From Tannerellaceae bacterium (lineage in GTDB: Bacteria; Bacteroidota; Bacteroidia; Bacteroidales; Tannerellaceae): a DNA stretch of 48,135 nucleotides. The stretch is taken from contig JAITRC010000008.1 of assembly GCA_031288615.1 (NCBI GenBank), forward strand, positions 1 through 48,135, in the 5' to 3' direction. A model generated the notes under the pieces. That model did not search any database, was not told the origin of the DNA, and was given only the letters and a program-made list of their open reading frames with translations. How positions within the stretch are numbered: position 1 is the stretch's first letter; each line of letters starts with the position of its first letter. This document shows, piece by piece, positions 35,838-44,530 of the stretch. The translations under genes were made by a program, and so were the position numbers.

Positions 35838-36692
35838 ATGAACAAGCGTAGGAGTGAGCAAATAGCCTTTACGGTGATACGGGGGTTAGGGGTGATAGTG
35901 GTGGGTATTTTGATGTGGATACTTGGGTTCATCGTATATAACGGGATAGGGGTGATAAGTTGGGAGTTTCTAACCGAAGCACCGACGGAGGGTATGACGG
36001 CAGGAGGGATATTTCCGGCGATAGTGGGGACGATGTGTTTGGTGTGCGGAAGCATAGTATTTGCATTTCCGTTGGGGTTGATGTCGGGAATATACATCAA
36101 TGAGTACGCCGGTAACGGCTTTATCGTGCGGTTGGTGCGGATGATGACGAACAATTTGGGAAGTATACCGTCGATAGTATTCGGGTTATTCGGGATGTCG
36201 TTATTTGTAAATACGTTAGGGTTTGGGGACAGCATATTGGCCGGAAGTTTGACATTAGGGTTATTGGTGTTACCGTTGATAATCCGAACGACGGAGGAGT
36301 CGTTAAAGGCTATACCGAACGGGTATCGGACGGGGAGTTTGGCATTGGGTGCGTCGAAGGTGCAGACGATAGTACGGATAATTTTACCGATGGCGTTTCC
36401 GAACATCATTACGGGGTTGATATTGTCGGTGGGTCGGGTGAGTGGGGAGACGGCACCGATATTGTTTACGGTGGCGGCGTACTTTTTACCGAAGTTACCG
36501 ACGGGGATATTTGACCAGGTGATGGCATTGCCATACCATCTTTACGTAATAGCGACATCGGGGGTGGACATTGAGGCAAGTAGGCCGGTAGCGTATGGGA
36601 CGGCGTTGGTATTGGTGGGGATGGTATTGGTGATTAATGTAGTGGCGACGGTGATGCGGAGGTATTTTGCGGATAAGGTGCGAACGAAGTGA
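35838..36692 (+). CDS. pstA: Phosphate ABC transporter permease PstA
   Basis: PstA is the second channel subunit. The start at 35838 (MNKRRSEQIAFTVIRG) is preferred because it gives a normal basic N-terminus before the first membrane helix; an in-frame ATG at 35814 adds eight residues. The 284-residue product has about six membrane segments and the EAA-like loop TTEESLKAIPNGYRTGSLAL, then GASKVQTIVRIILPMAFPNI, SVGRVSGETAPILFTVAAYF and SIPSIVFGLFGMSLFVNTLG. Synonymous codons are strongly G/A-ending (TTG, TTA, GGG, GTG), in contrast to the preceding pstC. Confidence 0.95.
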   Translation: MNKRRSEQIAFTVIRGLGVIVVGILMWILGFIVYNGIGVISWEFLTEAPTEGMTAGGIFPAIVGTMCLVCGSIVFAFPLGLMSGIYINEYAGNGFIVRLVRMMTNNLGSIPSIVFGLFGMSLFVNTLGFGDSILAGSLTLGLLVLPLIIRTTEESLKAIPNGYRTGSLALGASKVQTIVRIILPMAFPNIITGLILSVGRVSGETAPILFTVAAYFLPKLPTGIFDQVMALPYHLYVIATSGVDIEASRPVAYGTALVLVGMVLVINVVATVMRRYFADKVRTK

Positions 36693-36716
36693 ATAAGAAA
36701 CCAAATAAAGTAAGTT

Positions 36717-37463
36717 ATGATAGAAGCGAGTCACGTAAATTTCTACTATGGGGATTTTCATGCGTTGAAAGACATCAGCATGAATATAGAGGCGAAGACA
36801 GTGACGGCGTTCATAGGGCCGTCGGGGTGTGGGAAGTCGACATTTTTGAGGTTATTCAATCGAATGAATGATTTGGTGGAGGGATCGAGATTGGATGGTA
36901 TGTGTATGGTAGGAGGGGAGAACATATACAGTAAGGGAGTAGGGGTGGATGAGCTACGGCGGAAGGTGGGGATGGTCTTTCAGAAGCCGAATCCGTTTCC
37001 AAAGACGATATTTGAGAATGTAGCGTATGGAATGCGGGTGAATGATATGGGAGGGGCGAAGTATATCAAGGAGCGTGTGGAGGAAGTGTTAGTAGCAGCG
37101 GCGTTATGGGAGGAGGTAAAGGACAAGCTTGGGGAGTCTGCGTTTGCATTGTCGGGGGGTCAGCAGCAGCGGTTGTGTATAGCGCGGGCGTTGGCGATAA
37201 GGCCGGAGGTATTGTTAATGGATGAGCCGGCGAGTGCGTTGGATCCGATAAGCACGAGCAAGATAGAGGAGTTGATATACGAGTTGAAGCAGGACTACAC
37301 GATTGTGATAGTGACTCACAACATGCAGCAGGCGGCGAGGGTGAGTGATAAGGTGGGATTTTTCATGTTGGGGGAGTTAGTGGAGTATAGTGGGACGAAG
37401 CAGATGTTCACTGCGCCGGAGCGGGAGCAGACGCAGAACTACATTACGGGGAGGTTTGGATGA
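36717..37463 (+). CDS. pstB: Phosphate ABC transporter ATPase PstB
   Basis: PstB hydrolyses ATP to power phosphate uptake by PstCA. The 248-residue product is standard: [20 protein letters not shown] at the start, Walker [21 protein letters not shown] near residue 32, Q-loop [20 protein letters not shown], signature [18 protein letters not shown] near residue 145, Walker [17 protein letters not shown], and the switch His in [15 protein letters not shown]. The end [11 protein letters not shown] is typical of PstB. It follows pstA by 24 bases and shares its G/A-ending codon style. Confidence 0.97.
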   Translation: MIEASHVNFYYGDFHALKDISMNIEAKTVTAFIGPSGCGKSTFLRLFNRMNDLVEGSRLDGMCMVGGENIYSKGVGVDELRRKVGMVFQKPNPFPKTIFENVAYGMRVNDMGGAKYIKERVEEVLVAAALWEEVKDKLGESAFALSGGQQQRLCIARALAIRPEVLLMDEPASALDPISTSKIEELIYELKQDYTIVIVTHNMQQAARVSDKVGFFMLGELVEYSGTKQMFTAPEREQTQNYITGRFG

Positions 37464-37522
37464 ATGTGGGTGGAGATGTGGGGTAAGTGAAGCGAAGCGT
37501 ATAAAAATTAAATAAAGAAGGT

Positions 37523-38203
37523 ATGAAGCACAATGAGAAGGAGTTGAACGGCCTAAAGGAAGAGGTCGGATTGATGTGGGAGTTAGTGATATCGCAGTTA
37601 GAGAAGGCGAAGGCGGCGTTATTGGGAAGTGACGTGGCGTTAGCCAGAGAGATTGTGAGTAGGGAGAAGCGAGTGGACGCGTTTGAGATCAAGATTGACA
37701 GCGATTGTGAGAACTACATAGCGTTGTATAATCCTGTGGCGATTGATTTGCGGCTAGTGCTAAGCTTGATCAAGTTGAGTATTACGTTGGAGCGGATTGG
37801 GGATTTCTGTGAGGGGATAGCGCGTCACGTGGCAGATGAGGAGTGCAACGAGATGGGGAGTAAGTTGGCGGAGACCTTACAGATAGGGCACATGTTTGAT
37901 GTGTTGCTGGGGATGCTTAAAGGGAGTTACGAGGCATTTGAAGGGGAGACGACGGAGGGATGCGGGGAAATACTGAGGATGGACGATGAGGTGGACAAGG
38001 TGTACCGAAGTTCGTTGGACATTATCGGGGAGTACATCAGGAAACAACCGGACTTAACGAATTGCGGGCTGAGGCTAGTGTTATTGGTGCGGAAGCTGGA
38101 GCGGATAGGGGATCACTGCAGTAATATAGTAGAGGAGATCGTATTTTATGTAGACGCGAAGGTGCTTAAGCATGGGGGAGGGGTGCACCAAGGAGGAAAG
38201 TAG
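37523..38203 (+). CDS. phoU: Phosphate signalling complex protein PhoU
   Basis: PhoU links the Pst transporter to phosphate sensing and limits uptake. The 226-residue product shows two three-helix PhoU repeats: VALAREIVSREKRVDAFEIK and LYNPVAIDLRLVLSLIKLSI with LERIGDFCEGIARHV in the first, and ILRMDDEVDKVYRSSLDIIG and LVLLVRKLERIGDHCSNIVE in the second. The repeated ER(I)GD motifs are the metal-cluster ligands. The last 38 bases overlap the 3' end of the convergent rsmI-like gene. Confidence 0.95.
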   Translation: MKHNEKELNGLKEEVGLMWELVISQLEKAKAALLGSDVALAREIVSREKRVDAFEIKIDSDCENYIALYNPVAIDLRLVLSLIKLSITLERIGDFCEGIARHVADEECNEMGSKLAETLQIGHMFDVLLGMLKGSYEAFEGETTEGCGEILRMDDEVDKVYRSSLDIIGEYIRKQPDLTNCGLRLVLLVRKLERIGDHCSNIVEEIVFYVDAKVLKHGGGVHQGGK

Positions 38204-38882
38204 TGGGTTGGTGGTTGAGGTCGGGGGGAGTGTGACGAAGCCAGGCGGAGATGGGGAGGGTACAGATGAGCTGGTGTGGGGAGGTAAGGTTAGCGGCGAG
38301 GCAAAGGAGGGTATGGGGGAGGCAGGTGTGTAGGATAGCGGTGAAGAGGGCGTTATTACGGTAAGGCGTTTCAATAAAGATTTGGGTTTGCCGAAGGCTA
38401 TGGACGCAATTATCGAGACGTTTAAGGGCGTGCTGTCGATCTTGGGGATTGACGGGGAGATAGCCGTGAAAGGCAAAGGATTGGCCGTTGAGGCCGGAGG
38501 CGATAAGAGCCAAAAGGATGGAAGAGGGGCCGACGAGAGGGAGAACGGTGAAGCCACGCTGGTGTGCAAGGGCGACGACTTGTGCACCAGGGTCGGCGAT
38601 GGCGGGACAACCGGCATCGGAGAGGAGGGCGACGGGAAGGTCGAGGTCAAGTGGAGCCAGGAAAGAAGGGATATCGGCGATGGGAGTGTGCTGATTAAGC
38701 ACGAAGAAAGTAAGGTCGTCAATAGGAAAGTCGGGATGCACGAGTCGGAGAAAGCGTCGGGCGGAGCGAATGTTTTCGACGATGAAATGGCGGATAGGCA
38801 GGAGGATAGCTGCGTTATGAGAGGGTAGGACATGGTGAAGGGGGGAATCACCAAGGGGTACGGGGACGAGATAAAGGGGCAT
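38166..38882 (-). CDS. SAM-dependent methyltransferase of tetrapyrrole-methylase fold (RsmI/YraL-like)
   Basis: The 238-residue product resembles RsmI, the 16S rRNA C1402 2'-O-methyltransferase. It starts MPLYLVPVPLGDSPLHHVLP, then HFIVENIRSARRFLRLVHPD, VALLSDAGCPAIADPGAQVV near residue 84 and LVGPSSILLALIASGLNGQS, the SAM-binding segments of the fold, followed by IFIETPYRNNALFTAILHTC. It is shorter than E. coli RsmI (about 286) and belongs to the short Bacteroidota-type group. It overlaps phoU convergently by 38 bases and starts 5 bases after the gpsA stop. Confidence 0.85.
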   Translation of the reverse strand: MPLYLVPVPLGDSPLHHVLPSHNAAILLPIRHFIVENIRSARRFLRLVHPDFPIDDLTFFVLNQHTPIADIPSFLAPLDLDLPVALLSDAGCPAIADPGAQVVALAHQRGFTVLPLVGPSSILLALIASGLNGQSFAFHGYLPVNPQDRQHALKRLDNCVHSLRQTQIFIETPYRNNALFTAILHTCLPHTLLCLAANLTSPHQLICTLPISAWLRHTPPDLNHQPTTFLLGAPLPHA

Positions 38883-38887
38883 AGTAA

Positions 38888-39886
38888 TCAGGTGAAGGAA
38901 CGGGAGAGTTGTAAAATAGTGGCCTTGGGCTCGGCGTTGCTATAGAGGAGGGCGTGGAGGGCGTGGAGGATAGGCATGTGGACGAGATGTTTCTGATTGA
39001 TCTCGTACATGCACTTGGTGCCGAAATAGCCTTCGGCAATCATCTGCATTTCGGCCTGAGCACCTTTGACGGTGTAGCCACGCCCGATCATGGTGCCGAA
39101 GGTATGGTTGCGAGAGAAAGCGGAGTAGGCGGTAACCAAGAGATCACCGAGGTAAGCGGAGTCGGTGATATCGCGGGGTACAGGATGGATGGTATCAATA
39201 AAGCGGCGCATCTCCTTGATGGCGTTGGTAAGGAAAACGGCTTGGAAATTGTCGCCATACTTGAGGCCGTGGCAAATACCGGACATGACGGAGTAGACGT
39301 TCTTGAGGACGGAGGCGTACTCAATGCCGATGACGTCGGAGGAGAAGGTATTTTGCAAGTAGCGGTTGGTGAAAACGGAGGCAAGTGCTTCGGATTGGGA
39401 GGTGTCGGCGCAGGCAATGGTGAGGCAGGAGAGTCGTTCGAGAGCAATCTCTTCGGCATGGCAGGGGCCACTGATGATGGCGATGTGGTCGCGGGGTACC
39501 GCAAAGCGTTCGGCGAGGTATTCGGAGACAGGGATATTAGCGATGGGGACAATACCTTTGATAGCGGAGAGGAGGTACTTGGAAGTCAGGGAGACGCGGA
39601 TGCGGTTGAGGTGCTTGTTGAGGTAGGGTGAAGGGATGGCAAGGAGGATGGTATCGGAGTTACGGAGCACCTTATTAATATCGGAGTAGAAGGTAATCCT
39701 ATTGAGATCAAAACTGACGCCGGTCATATAGGCGGGATTATGCCCTAACTCACGGAACTCAGTGATAAGTTCAGGGCGACGCATGTACCAGTTAAGGTGA
39801 TCTTGAGTAGAGAGCACGATCTTAGCTAAGGCGGTAGCCCAACTACCGCCACCCATTACGGCTATTTTCCCGGGAAACGTATTCAT
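38888..39886 (-). CDS. gpsA: Glycerol-3-phosphate dehydrogenase [NAD(P)+]
   Basis: GpsA reduces dihydroxyacetone phosphate to sn-glycerol-3-phosphate for phospholipid synthesis. The start at 39886 (MNTFPGKIAVMGGGSWATAL) sits one base after the lysS stop and places the NAD-binding loop GGGSWA at residue 12; a longer frame upstream only shadows lysS. The 332-residue product has LSAIKGIVPIANIPVSEYLA, ISGPCHAEEIALER near residue 140, IEYASVLKNVYSVMSGICHG with the catalytic Lys, and SAYLGDLLVTAYSAFSRNHT with GRGYTVKGAQAEM. It is the second gene of lysS-gpsA-rsmI-like. Confidence 0.94.
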   Translation of the reverse strand: MNTFPGKIAVMGGGSWATALAKIVLSTQDHLNWYMRRPELITEFRELGHNPAYMTGVSFDLNRITFYSDINKVLRNSDTILLAIPSPYLNKHLNRIRVSLTSKYLLSAIKGIVPIANIPVSEYLAERFAVPRDHIAIISGPCHAEEIALERLSCLTIACADTSQSEALASVFTNRYLQNTFSSDVIGIEYASVLKNVYSVMSGICHGLKYGDNFQAVFLTNAIKEMRRFIDTIHPVPRDITDSAYLGDLLVTAYSAFSRNHTFGTMIGRGYTVKGAQAEMQMIAEGYFGTKCMYEINQKHLVHMPILHALHALLYSNAEPKATILQLSRSFT

Positions 39887-39887
39887 G

Positions 39888-41396
39888 TTATGGGCGCATC
39901 TGTGGGAAAAGAAGGACTTCCTGAATGCTTTCCTGTCCGGTGAGGAGCATGACGAGGCGATCCATACCGATACCCATACCGGCGGTAGGCGGCATTCCAT
40001 ATTCGAGTGCACGGAGAAAGTCTTGATCAATGAACATGGCTTCATCGTCTCCCTTTTGGGAAAGACGAAGTTGTTCTTCAAAACGGGCACGCTGGTCAAG
40101 GGGGTCGTTAAGCTCAGAATAAGCGTTGGCAAGTTCCTTACCGTTGACCATGAGTTCGAAACGTTCGGTGAGGGCAGGGTTGTTACGATGTTTCTTGGTA
40201 AGGGGAGACATCTCAACAGGGTAATCCGTTACAAATGTAGGCTGAATGAAATGCGGCTCGCAACAATTCCCGAAGATGGCATCAATCAGTTTACCCTTAC
40301 CCACCATAGTCGGAGTTTCCTCTATACCAAGCCGACGGCAAGCATCACGGAGGGCGTCTTCATCAAGGCCGGTGATATCTAACCCTGCATATTCACGAAT
40401 GGCATCAGTCATGGTGATGCGCCGATAAGGCGGAGAGAAGTCTATCTCATGTTTGCCAACGGCTACACGCATGGATCCGAGTACATCCGTACACACCTTT
40501 GCAAGCATCTCCTCCGTGAAACGCATCATCCATTCGTAGTCCTTATAGGCCACGTAGATTTCCATTACCGTGAACTCAGGGTTGTGGAAACGGTCCATCC
40601 CTTCGTTGCGAAAGTTACGGCTGAATTCGTACACGCCTTCAAATCCTCCCACGATAAGGCGTTTGAGGTACAGTTCGTTGGCAATACGCAGGTAAAGATC
40701 AATGTCAAGGGCGTTATGGTGTGTCACGAAGGGACGAGCGGCAGCGCCACCAGGTATACTTTGAAGGGCAGGCGTATCCATTTCGAGGTATCCCGCGGCA
40801 TTAAAAAAGGCACGCATGGCATTGAAAACGGCCGTTCGCTTGAGGAAAATACTACGGACGTGTTCGTTGACGATAAGATCCACGTAACGTTGGCGGTAAC
40901 GTTGTTCAGGATCATTAAACCCATCATGGACGACACCTTCCTTTATTTTGACCACCGGCAAAGGACGCAAGGCTTTGGAAAGCACGGTAAGTTCTTGGGC
41001 ATGTACGGATATCTCGCCCATCTGTGTACGGAAGACATACCCGCAGATGCCTATGAAATCGCCGATGTCAAGCAATTTTTTGAAGACGAGGTTATAAAGG
41101 TCTTTATTGTCGCCGGGGCAAAGATCATCACGGGAAACATATATCTGGATACGGCCTTTCACATCCTGTAACTCCATGAAGGACGCCTTTCCCATAATAC
41201 GCCGGCTCATGATGCGTCCCGCAATACTCACCTGCCGACGCTCGTCGCTCTCATTACGGAAAACATCCTTAATATCCTTCGAATAAGCATTGACACTATA
41301 TGCAGGAGCTGGATAAGGTTCAATACCCATCGCCCGTAGCTGCTCCATGCTACCACGCCGAAAAAGTTCTTGGTCATTCAGCTCTACAGAGTTCAT
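39888..41396 (-). CDS. lysS: Lysyl-tRNA synthetase, class II
   Basis: LysS charges tRNA-Lys. The start at 41396 ([20 protein letters not shown]) gives 502 residues, standard for the family; upstream codons run into the promoter palindrome. The N-terminal OB-fold anticodon domain covers about residues 50-150 ([20 protein letters not shown]). The catalytic core has motif 2 [20 protein letters not shown] near residue 255, [40 protein letters not shown] and motif 3 [20 protein letters not shown] at the end. It diverges from tig. Confidence 0.97.
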   Translation of the reverse strand: MNSVELNDQELFRRGSMEQLRAMGIEPYPAPAYSVNAYSKDIKDVFRNESDERRQVSIAGRIMSRRIMGKASFMELQDVKGRIQIYVSRDDLCPGDNKDLYNLVFKKLLDIGDFIGICGYVFRTQMGEISVHAQELTVLSKALRPLPVVKIKEGVVHDGFNDPEQRYRQRYVDLIVNEHVRSIFLKRTAVFNAMRAFFNAAGYLEMDTPALQSIPGGAAARPFVTHHNALDIDLYLRIANELYLKRLIVGGFEGVYEFSRNFRNEGMDRFHNPEFTVMEIYVAYKDYEWMMRFTEEMLAKVCTDVLGSMRVAVGKHEIDFSPPYRRITMTDAIREYAGLDITGLDEDALRDACRRLGIEETPTMVGKGKLIDAIFGNCCEPHFIQPTFVTDYPVEMSPLTKKHRNNPALTERFELMVNGKELANAYSELNDPLDQRARFEEQLRLSQKGDDEAMFIDQDFLRALEYGMPPTAGMGIGMDRLVMLLTGQESIQEVLLFPQMRP

Positions 41397-41421
41397 TCCA
41401 AGCGTTTTTTTGAATCGGGGG

Positions 41422-41449
41422 CAAAAGTAGGAAAGTTTCCTTACTTTTG
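41422..41449. promoter_or_regulatory. 28-bp near-palindromic divergent promoter between lysS and tig
   Basis: CAAAAGTA (41422-41429) and TACTTTTG (41442-41449) are exact inverted copies flanking an inner GGAAA-G-TTTCC palindrome, with one extra T. Each outer arm read outward is TACTTTTG, a perfect Bacteroidota -7 box (TAnnTTTG), one for lysS on the minus strand and one for tig on the plus strand. Their expected start sites would be a few bases outside the arms. Good -33 boxes were not found. The inner palindrome could bind a shared regulator. Confidence 0.6.
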
Positions 41450-41517
41450 TCCACCTGCAAAGTGGGGGTGGTTCTCGCCCCTCGTAAGGTAGAGACAATA
41501 AAAGATAGACTTACTGC

Positions 41518-42585
41518 ATGAATATTTCGCATACGCAAAACGAGGCGGCAACCGCTTGTCTCATCAAAGTGAAGATTGAGAGTCCTGACTATGCTCCCCA
41601 AATGGAGAAAAAGTTGCGTGAACAACGTGCCAAACTACAGTTGCCCGGTTTCCGTAAAGGGATGGTGCCGCTGGAAGTTGCCCGAAAAATGTATGGTTCT
41701 GCCATACGACTGGATGTTGTTCATGAGAAACTTGGTTCGGAATTGTATAAATACATGCAAGACCAGGGGATAAAGGCCTTAGGAGACCCTGTGCCTAATG
41801 AAAAGGAAGTAGGCGAAACACATGATAATGAGGTGTTTGAGTTTGTTTTCGACGTTGCTCTTACTCCAACTCTCTCCGTGACGCCGGATAAGACATTTAC
41901 CATACCTTATCACCGTAAGAACGTTAGTTCCGAATTGTTGGATAAGCAGATAGAATTACTCCATAACTTGTTTGCTCCGCAAGAGAAAACCTCTGTTCCT
42001 GCTGAAGGCGATCCGGCAGAAGAGAAATCTTTGGTCGAAATGAATCAAGATTTTTTTGACAGGGTGTTCGGTAAAGATATGGTCTCCGACGAAGAGGGGT
42101 TTCGTGCCAAAGTGCACGAGACGATTGCCGAAGCATTCAGTATGGAGCCGGATTATCGTTTTCTATCTGACGTTCGGCGACAGATATTGAATAAGCACGG
42201 CGACATTCCGCTAGCCGATGACGTAATTAAGCGTTGGCTGGTTGCAGTGAAGGAAAAAACGCCTGAAACGGTTGAAAAAGATTACCCTACTATCAGGGAA
42301 GATATAGTTTCCCAAATCATTGATTCCGCCCTTTATAATCAAGCTGCGATTGAAGTTAAGCCTGAGGATGTGATTCGGCAAGCTGAACAAGCAAGCCGCC
42401 TTTCTTTTGCACAAACAACAGGTTGTTTCGTGCCTCCCCTCTTCTTTATCCAGCAATATGCTCAGGGGGTATTGAACCGTAAAGAGAATGTTCAACGGAT
42501 CACAGAGCTTGCTACCGAGCATCTTCTTATACAATGGTTGAAAGAACAAGTTACACTTGATTTTCAGGATGAACCGACAACATAA
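41518..42585 (+). CDS. tig: Trigger factor lacking the PPIase domain
   Basis: Trigger factor binds the ribosome exit tunnel and shields nascent chains. The N-terminal ribosome-binding domain is intact, with LPGFRKGMVPLEVARKMYG near residue 42 (GFRxGxxP signature) and EFVFDVALTPTLSVTPDK closing it. The C-terminal substrate-cradle domain begins at VEMNQDFFDRVFGKDMVSDE near residue 173 and continues to the end. Between them residues about 150-172 are a short linker (FAPQEKTSVPAEGDPAEEKS) where other trigger factors carry an FKBP-like PPIase domain of about 80-100 residues. The total of 355 residues, against roughly 430-450 in relatives, agrees with a clean domain loss. The frame is intact. Confidence 0.92.
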   Translation: MNISHTQNEAATACLIKVKIESPDYAPQMEKKLREQRAKLQLPGFRKGMVPLEVARKMYGSAIRLDVVHEKLGSELYKYMQDQGIKALGDPVPNEKEVGETHDNEVFEFVFDVALTPTLSVTPDKTFTIPYHRKNVSSELLDKQIELLHNLFAPQEKTSVPAEGDPAEEKSLVEMNQDFFDRVFGKDMVSDEEGFRAKVHETIAEAFSMEPDYRFLSDVRRQILNKHGDIPLADDVIKRWLVAVKEKTPETVEKDYPTIREDIVSQIIDSALYNQAAIEVKPEDVIRQAEQASRLSFAQTTGCFVPPLFFIQQYAQGVLNRKENVQRITELATEHLLIQWLKEQVTLDFQDEPTT

Positions 42586-42628
42586 TGATCTTCGCTGTAT
42601 CTGGAAGTAAACATAAAATAACATAGTT

Positions 42629-43069
42629 ATGAAGAAGACGATAGTTATGGCAACCGCTCTTACTTTGATGATAGTGGCTTTTGGTGCGTGCAAACCTAAG
42701 CAAAGTGCCTATCGAGCGGCTTATGAGCAAGCTAAATCAAAAGCAACTTCTGCTGAGGTTACTCCCGTCGAGGCTTCACCTGTCCGTACCGAACGTATTC
42801 GGCCGGCCGCCGGCGAAGATGCAACAAGGCTAAAACGTTATGGTGTGGTTATCGGTAGTTTCCGAAATCGTACTAATGCTTACTCCCTTAAAGAGCGAAT
42901 GATGAAAGATGGTTATAAGGTTGTGTTGGGAGAAAATGAGCAGGGGATGTTACGTGTGATAGTGGCCGCGTATGACGATCGCCTTGAGGCTACTCGTGCC
43001 CGCGACACCTTCAAAGCTAAGTATGCGCCGGATTTCCAGGATGCTTGGTTGCTCGAAAAAATTTATTGA
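42629..43069 (+). CDS. SPOR-domain lipoprotein
   Basis: The 146-residue product has a lipoprotein signal (MKKTIVMATALTLMIVAFGAC, lipobox FGAC with Cys21), then a Ser/Ala/Pro/Glu-rich linker, and a C-terminal SPOR domain: YGVVIGSFRNRTNAYSLKER near residue 71, then VVLGENEQGMLRVIVAAYDD and ARDTFKAKYAP. It is likely anchored in the outer membrane and bound to septal peptidoglycan. It starts 43 bases after tig and ends 5 bases before pheS, so it is part of the tig-led operon. It is the second SPOR protein in this window. Confidence 0.9.
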   Translation: MKKTIVMATALTLMIVAFGACKPKQSAYRAAYEQAKSKATSAEVTPVEASPVRTERIRPAAGEDATRLKRYGVVIGSFRNRTNAYSLKERMMKDGYKVVLGENEQGMLRVIVAAYDDRLEATRARDTFKAKYAPDFQDAWLLEKIY

Positions 43070-43074
43070 TTGCC

Positions 43075-44097
43075 ATGCTTGAACGGATTGAGGCTCTCCG
43101 TCGTGAAGTTGAGGAGATGCAAGCTACCGATGTAGCCTCCCTCGAAGTATTGCGTGTCAAATATTTAGGTAAAAAAGGGGAGCTTGCCGCCCTCATGAAT
43201 GATTTTCGTGACGTCCCCGCCGACCGGAAACGAGAAGTAGGACAGCACCTGAATGTCCTCAAAAGTTTTATTCAAGACCGCTTTCAGGCCCTTCATCAAA
43301 CCCTTGACAGTCTCCTTGAGAGCAATGTCAGCCTTGACCTTACGCGAACTTCCTATCCTGTCCCGTTCGGTGCTCGCCACCCTATTTCTATCGTCCGGCA
43401 GGAGCTTTGTCACATTTTCTCCCGCCTTGGTTTTTCTATCGCTGAAGGTCCCGAGATTGAGGACGATTGGCACGTCTTTACCTCTCTTAATTTTGCCCCT
43501 GATCATCCGGCACGTGATATGCAGGATACTTTTTTCGTTCGGCATGCCCGTCCCGATATCCTTCTCCGCACTCATACTTCGTCTGTGCAGACTCGCGTCA
43601 TGGAGCGTCAACAACCTCCTATCCGTATCATTTGTCCCGGACGTGTTTACCGTAACGAGGCGATTTCTTACCGAGCGCATTGTTTTTTTCATCAGGTGGA
43701 AGGGCTTTATGTAGATCGTAATGTTTCTTTTTCCGACCTCAAACAGACACTCCTTTTCACTGCCAAAGAACTTTTCGGCACCGATACCCGTATACGTCTA
43801 CGTCCTTCCTATTTCCCTTTTACAGAGCCTTCCGCCGAGATGGACATTTCTTGTAATCTTTGCGGAGGTAAGGGCTGTTCTTTTTGTAAACATACAGGCT
43901 GGGTAGAGATTCTTGGATGTGGAATGGTAGACCCTAATGTATTGCAAAATTGCGGGATTGATCCGGATGTCTACACAGGCTACGCTTTTGGGCTTGGGAT
44001 TGAACGCATTACCAATCTCAAATACCAAGTCAAAGACCTCCGCCTCTTCTCCGAGAATGATATTCGTTTCCTCTGTCAGTTTCGTGTTGCCAATTGA
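43075..44097 (+). CDS. pheS: Phenylalanyl-tRNA synthetase alpha subunit
   Basis: PheS is the catalytic subunit of the tetrameric enzyme that charges tRNA-Phe. The ATG at 43075 (MLERIEALRREVEEMQATDV) gives 340 residues, a standard length; a TTG ten codons earlier is less likely. The N-terminal coiled coil is followed by KYLGKKGELAALMNDFRDVP, HPISIVRQELCHIFSRLGFS, DTFFVRHARPDILLRTHTSS (motif region), ISYRAHCFFHQVEGLYVDRN and GYAFGLGIERITNLKYQVKD (motif 3). Cys260, 263, 268 and 271 form a C-x2-C-x4-C-x2-C cluster typical of zinc binding. The partner pheT is not in the window. Confidence 0.97.
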   Translation: MLERIEALRREVEEMQATDVASLEVLRVKYLGKKGELAALMNDFRDVPADRKREVGQHLNVLKSFIQDRFQALHQTLDSLLESNVSLDLTRTSYPVPFGARHPISIVRQELCHIFSRLGFSIAEGPEIEDDWHVFTSLNFAPDHPARDMQDTFFVRHARPDILLRTHTSSVQTRVMERQQPPIRIICPGRVYRNEAISYRAHCFFHQVEGLYVDRNVSFSDLKQTLLFTAKELFGTDTRIRLRPSYFPFTEPSAEMDISCNLCGGKGCSFCKHTGWVEILGCGMVDPNVLQNCGIDPDVYTGYAFGLGIERITNLKYQVKDLRLFSENDIRFLCQFRVAN

Positions 44098-44106
44098 GAT
44101 ACTGCT

Positions 44107-44487
44107 ATGCTTCGGATTCTTTCCCTCTTGGTCGGTGGCGCTCTTGGTACATTGTTACGTTATGGTGTAACGATAGGGTTGGCGCGTGTCGCCCCTACAT
44201 TCCCTTTTGGTGTATTGACGGTCAATACACTGGGTTCTTTCCTGATTGGATTGTGCGGAGCTTTGTGCGAAGTGCATCCCTTTGCTCCCGCTTTACGGGC
44301 ATTCCTCTTTATTGGCCTTTTCGGAGGGTTTACCACTTTCTCTTCTTTTTCTCTTGATACAATGGAACTTTTTCGGGAGGGTGCCGGTAAGACAGCTATT
44401 TTAAACATTCTTCTAAACAATGTCTGTGCACTTTCCGCTGTTTTTTGGGGCTTCCATTTTGCTCGCCGTATTTTGGGGGAATGTTAA
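44107..44487 (+). CDS. crcB: Fluoride exporter CrcB/Fluc
   Basis: CrcB is a small membrane channel that exports fluoride. The 126-residue product has about four membrane helices and the family motifs LLVGGALGTLLRYGVTIGLA at the start, FGVLTVNTLGSFLIGLCGAL near residue 35 (conserved Asn) and FIGLFGGFTTFSSFSLDTME near residue 70, where the Phe and Thr/Ser residues line the pore. It follows pheS by 9 bases. No fluoride riboswitch can fit in that gap. Only one crcB copy is present here; the active form is a dimer. Confidence 0.96.
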   Translation: MLRILSLLVGGALGTLLRYGVTIGLARVAPTFPFGVLTVNTLGSFLIGLCGALCEVHPFAPALRAFLFIGLFGGFTTFSSFSLDTMELFREGAGKTAILNILLNNVCALSAVFWGFHFARRILGEC

Positions 44488-44530
44488 GAAAATGGTGATG
44501 AATAACAATAATTATTAACGTTGTATCAAG

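Noticed and set aside
44098..44106. Fluoride riboswitch before crcB
   Set aside because: The gap after pheS is only 9 bases, far too short for the aptamer.
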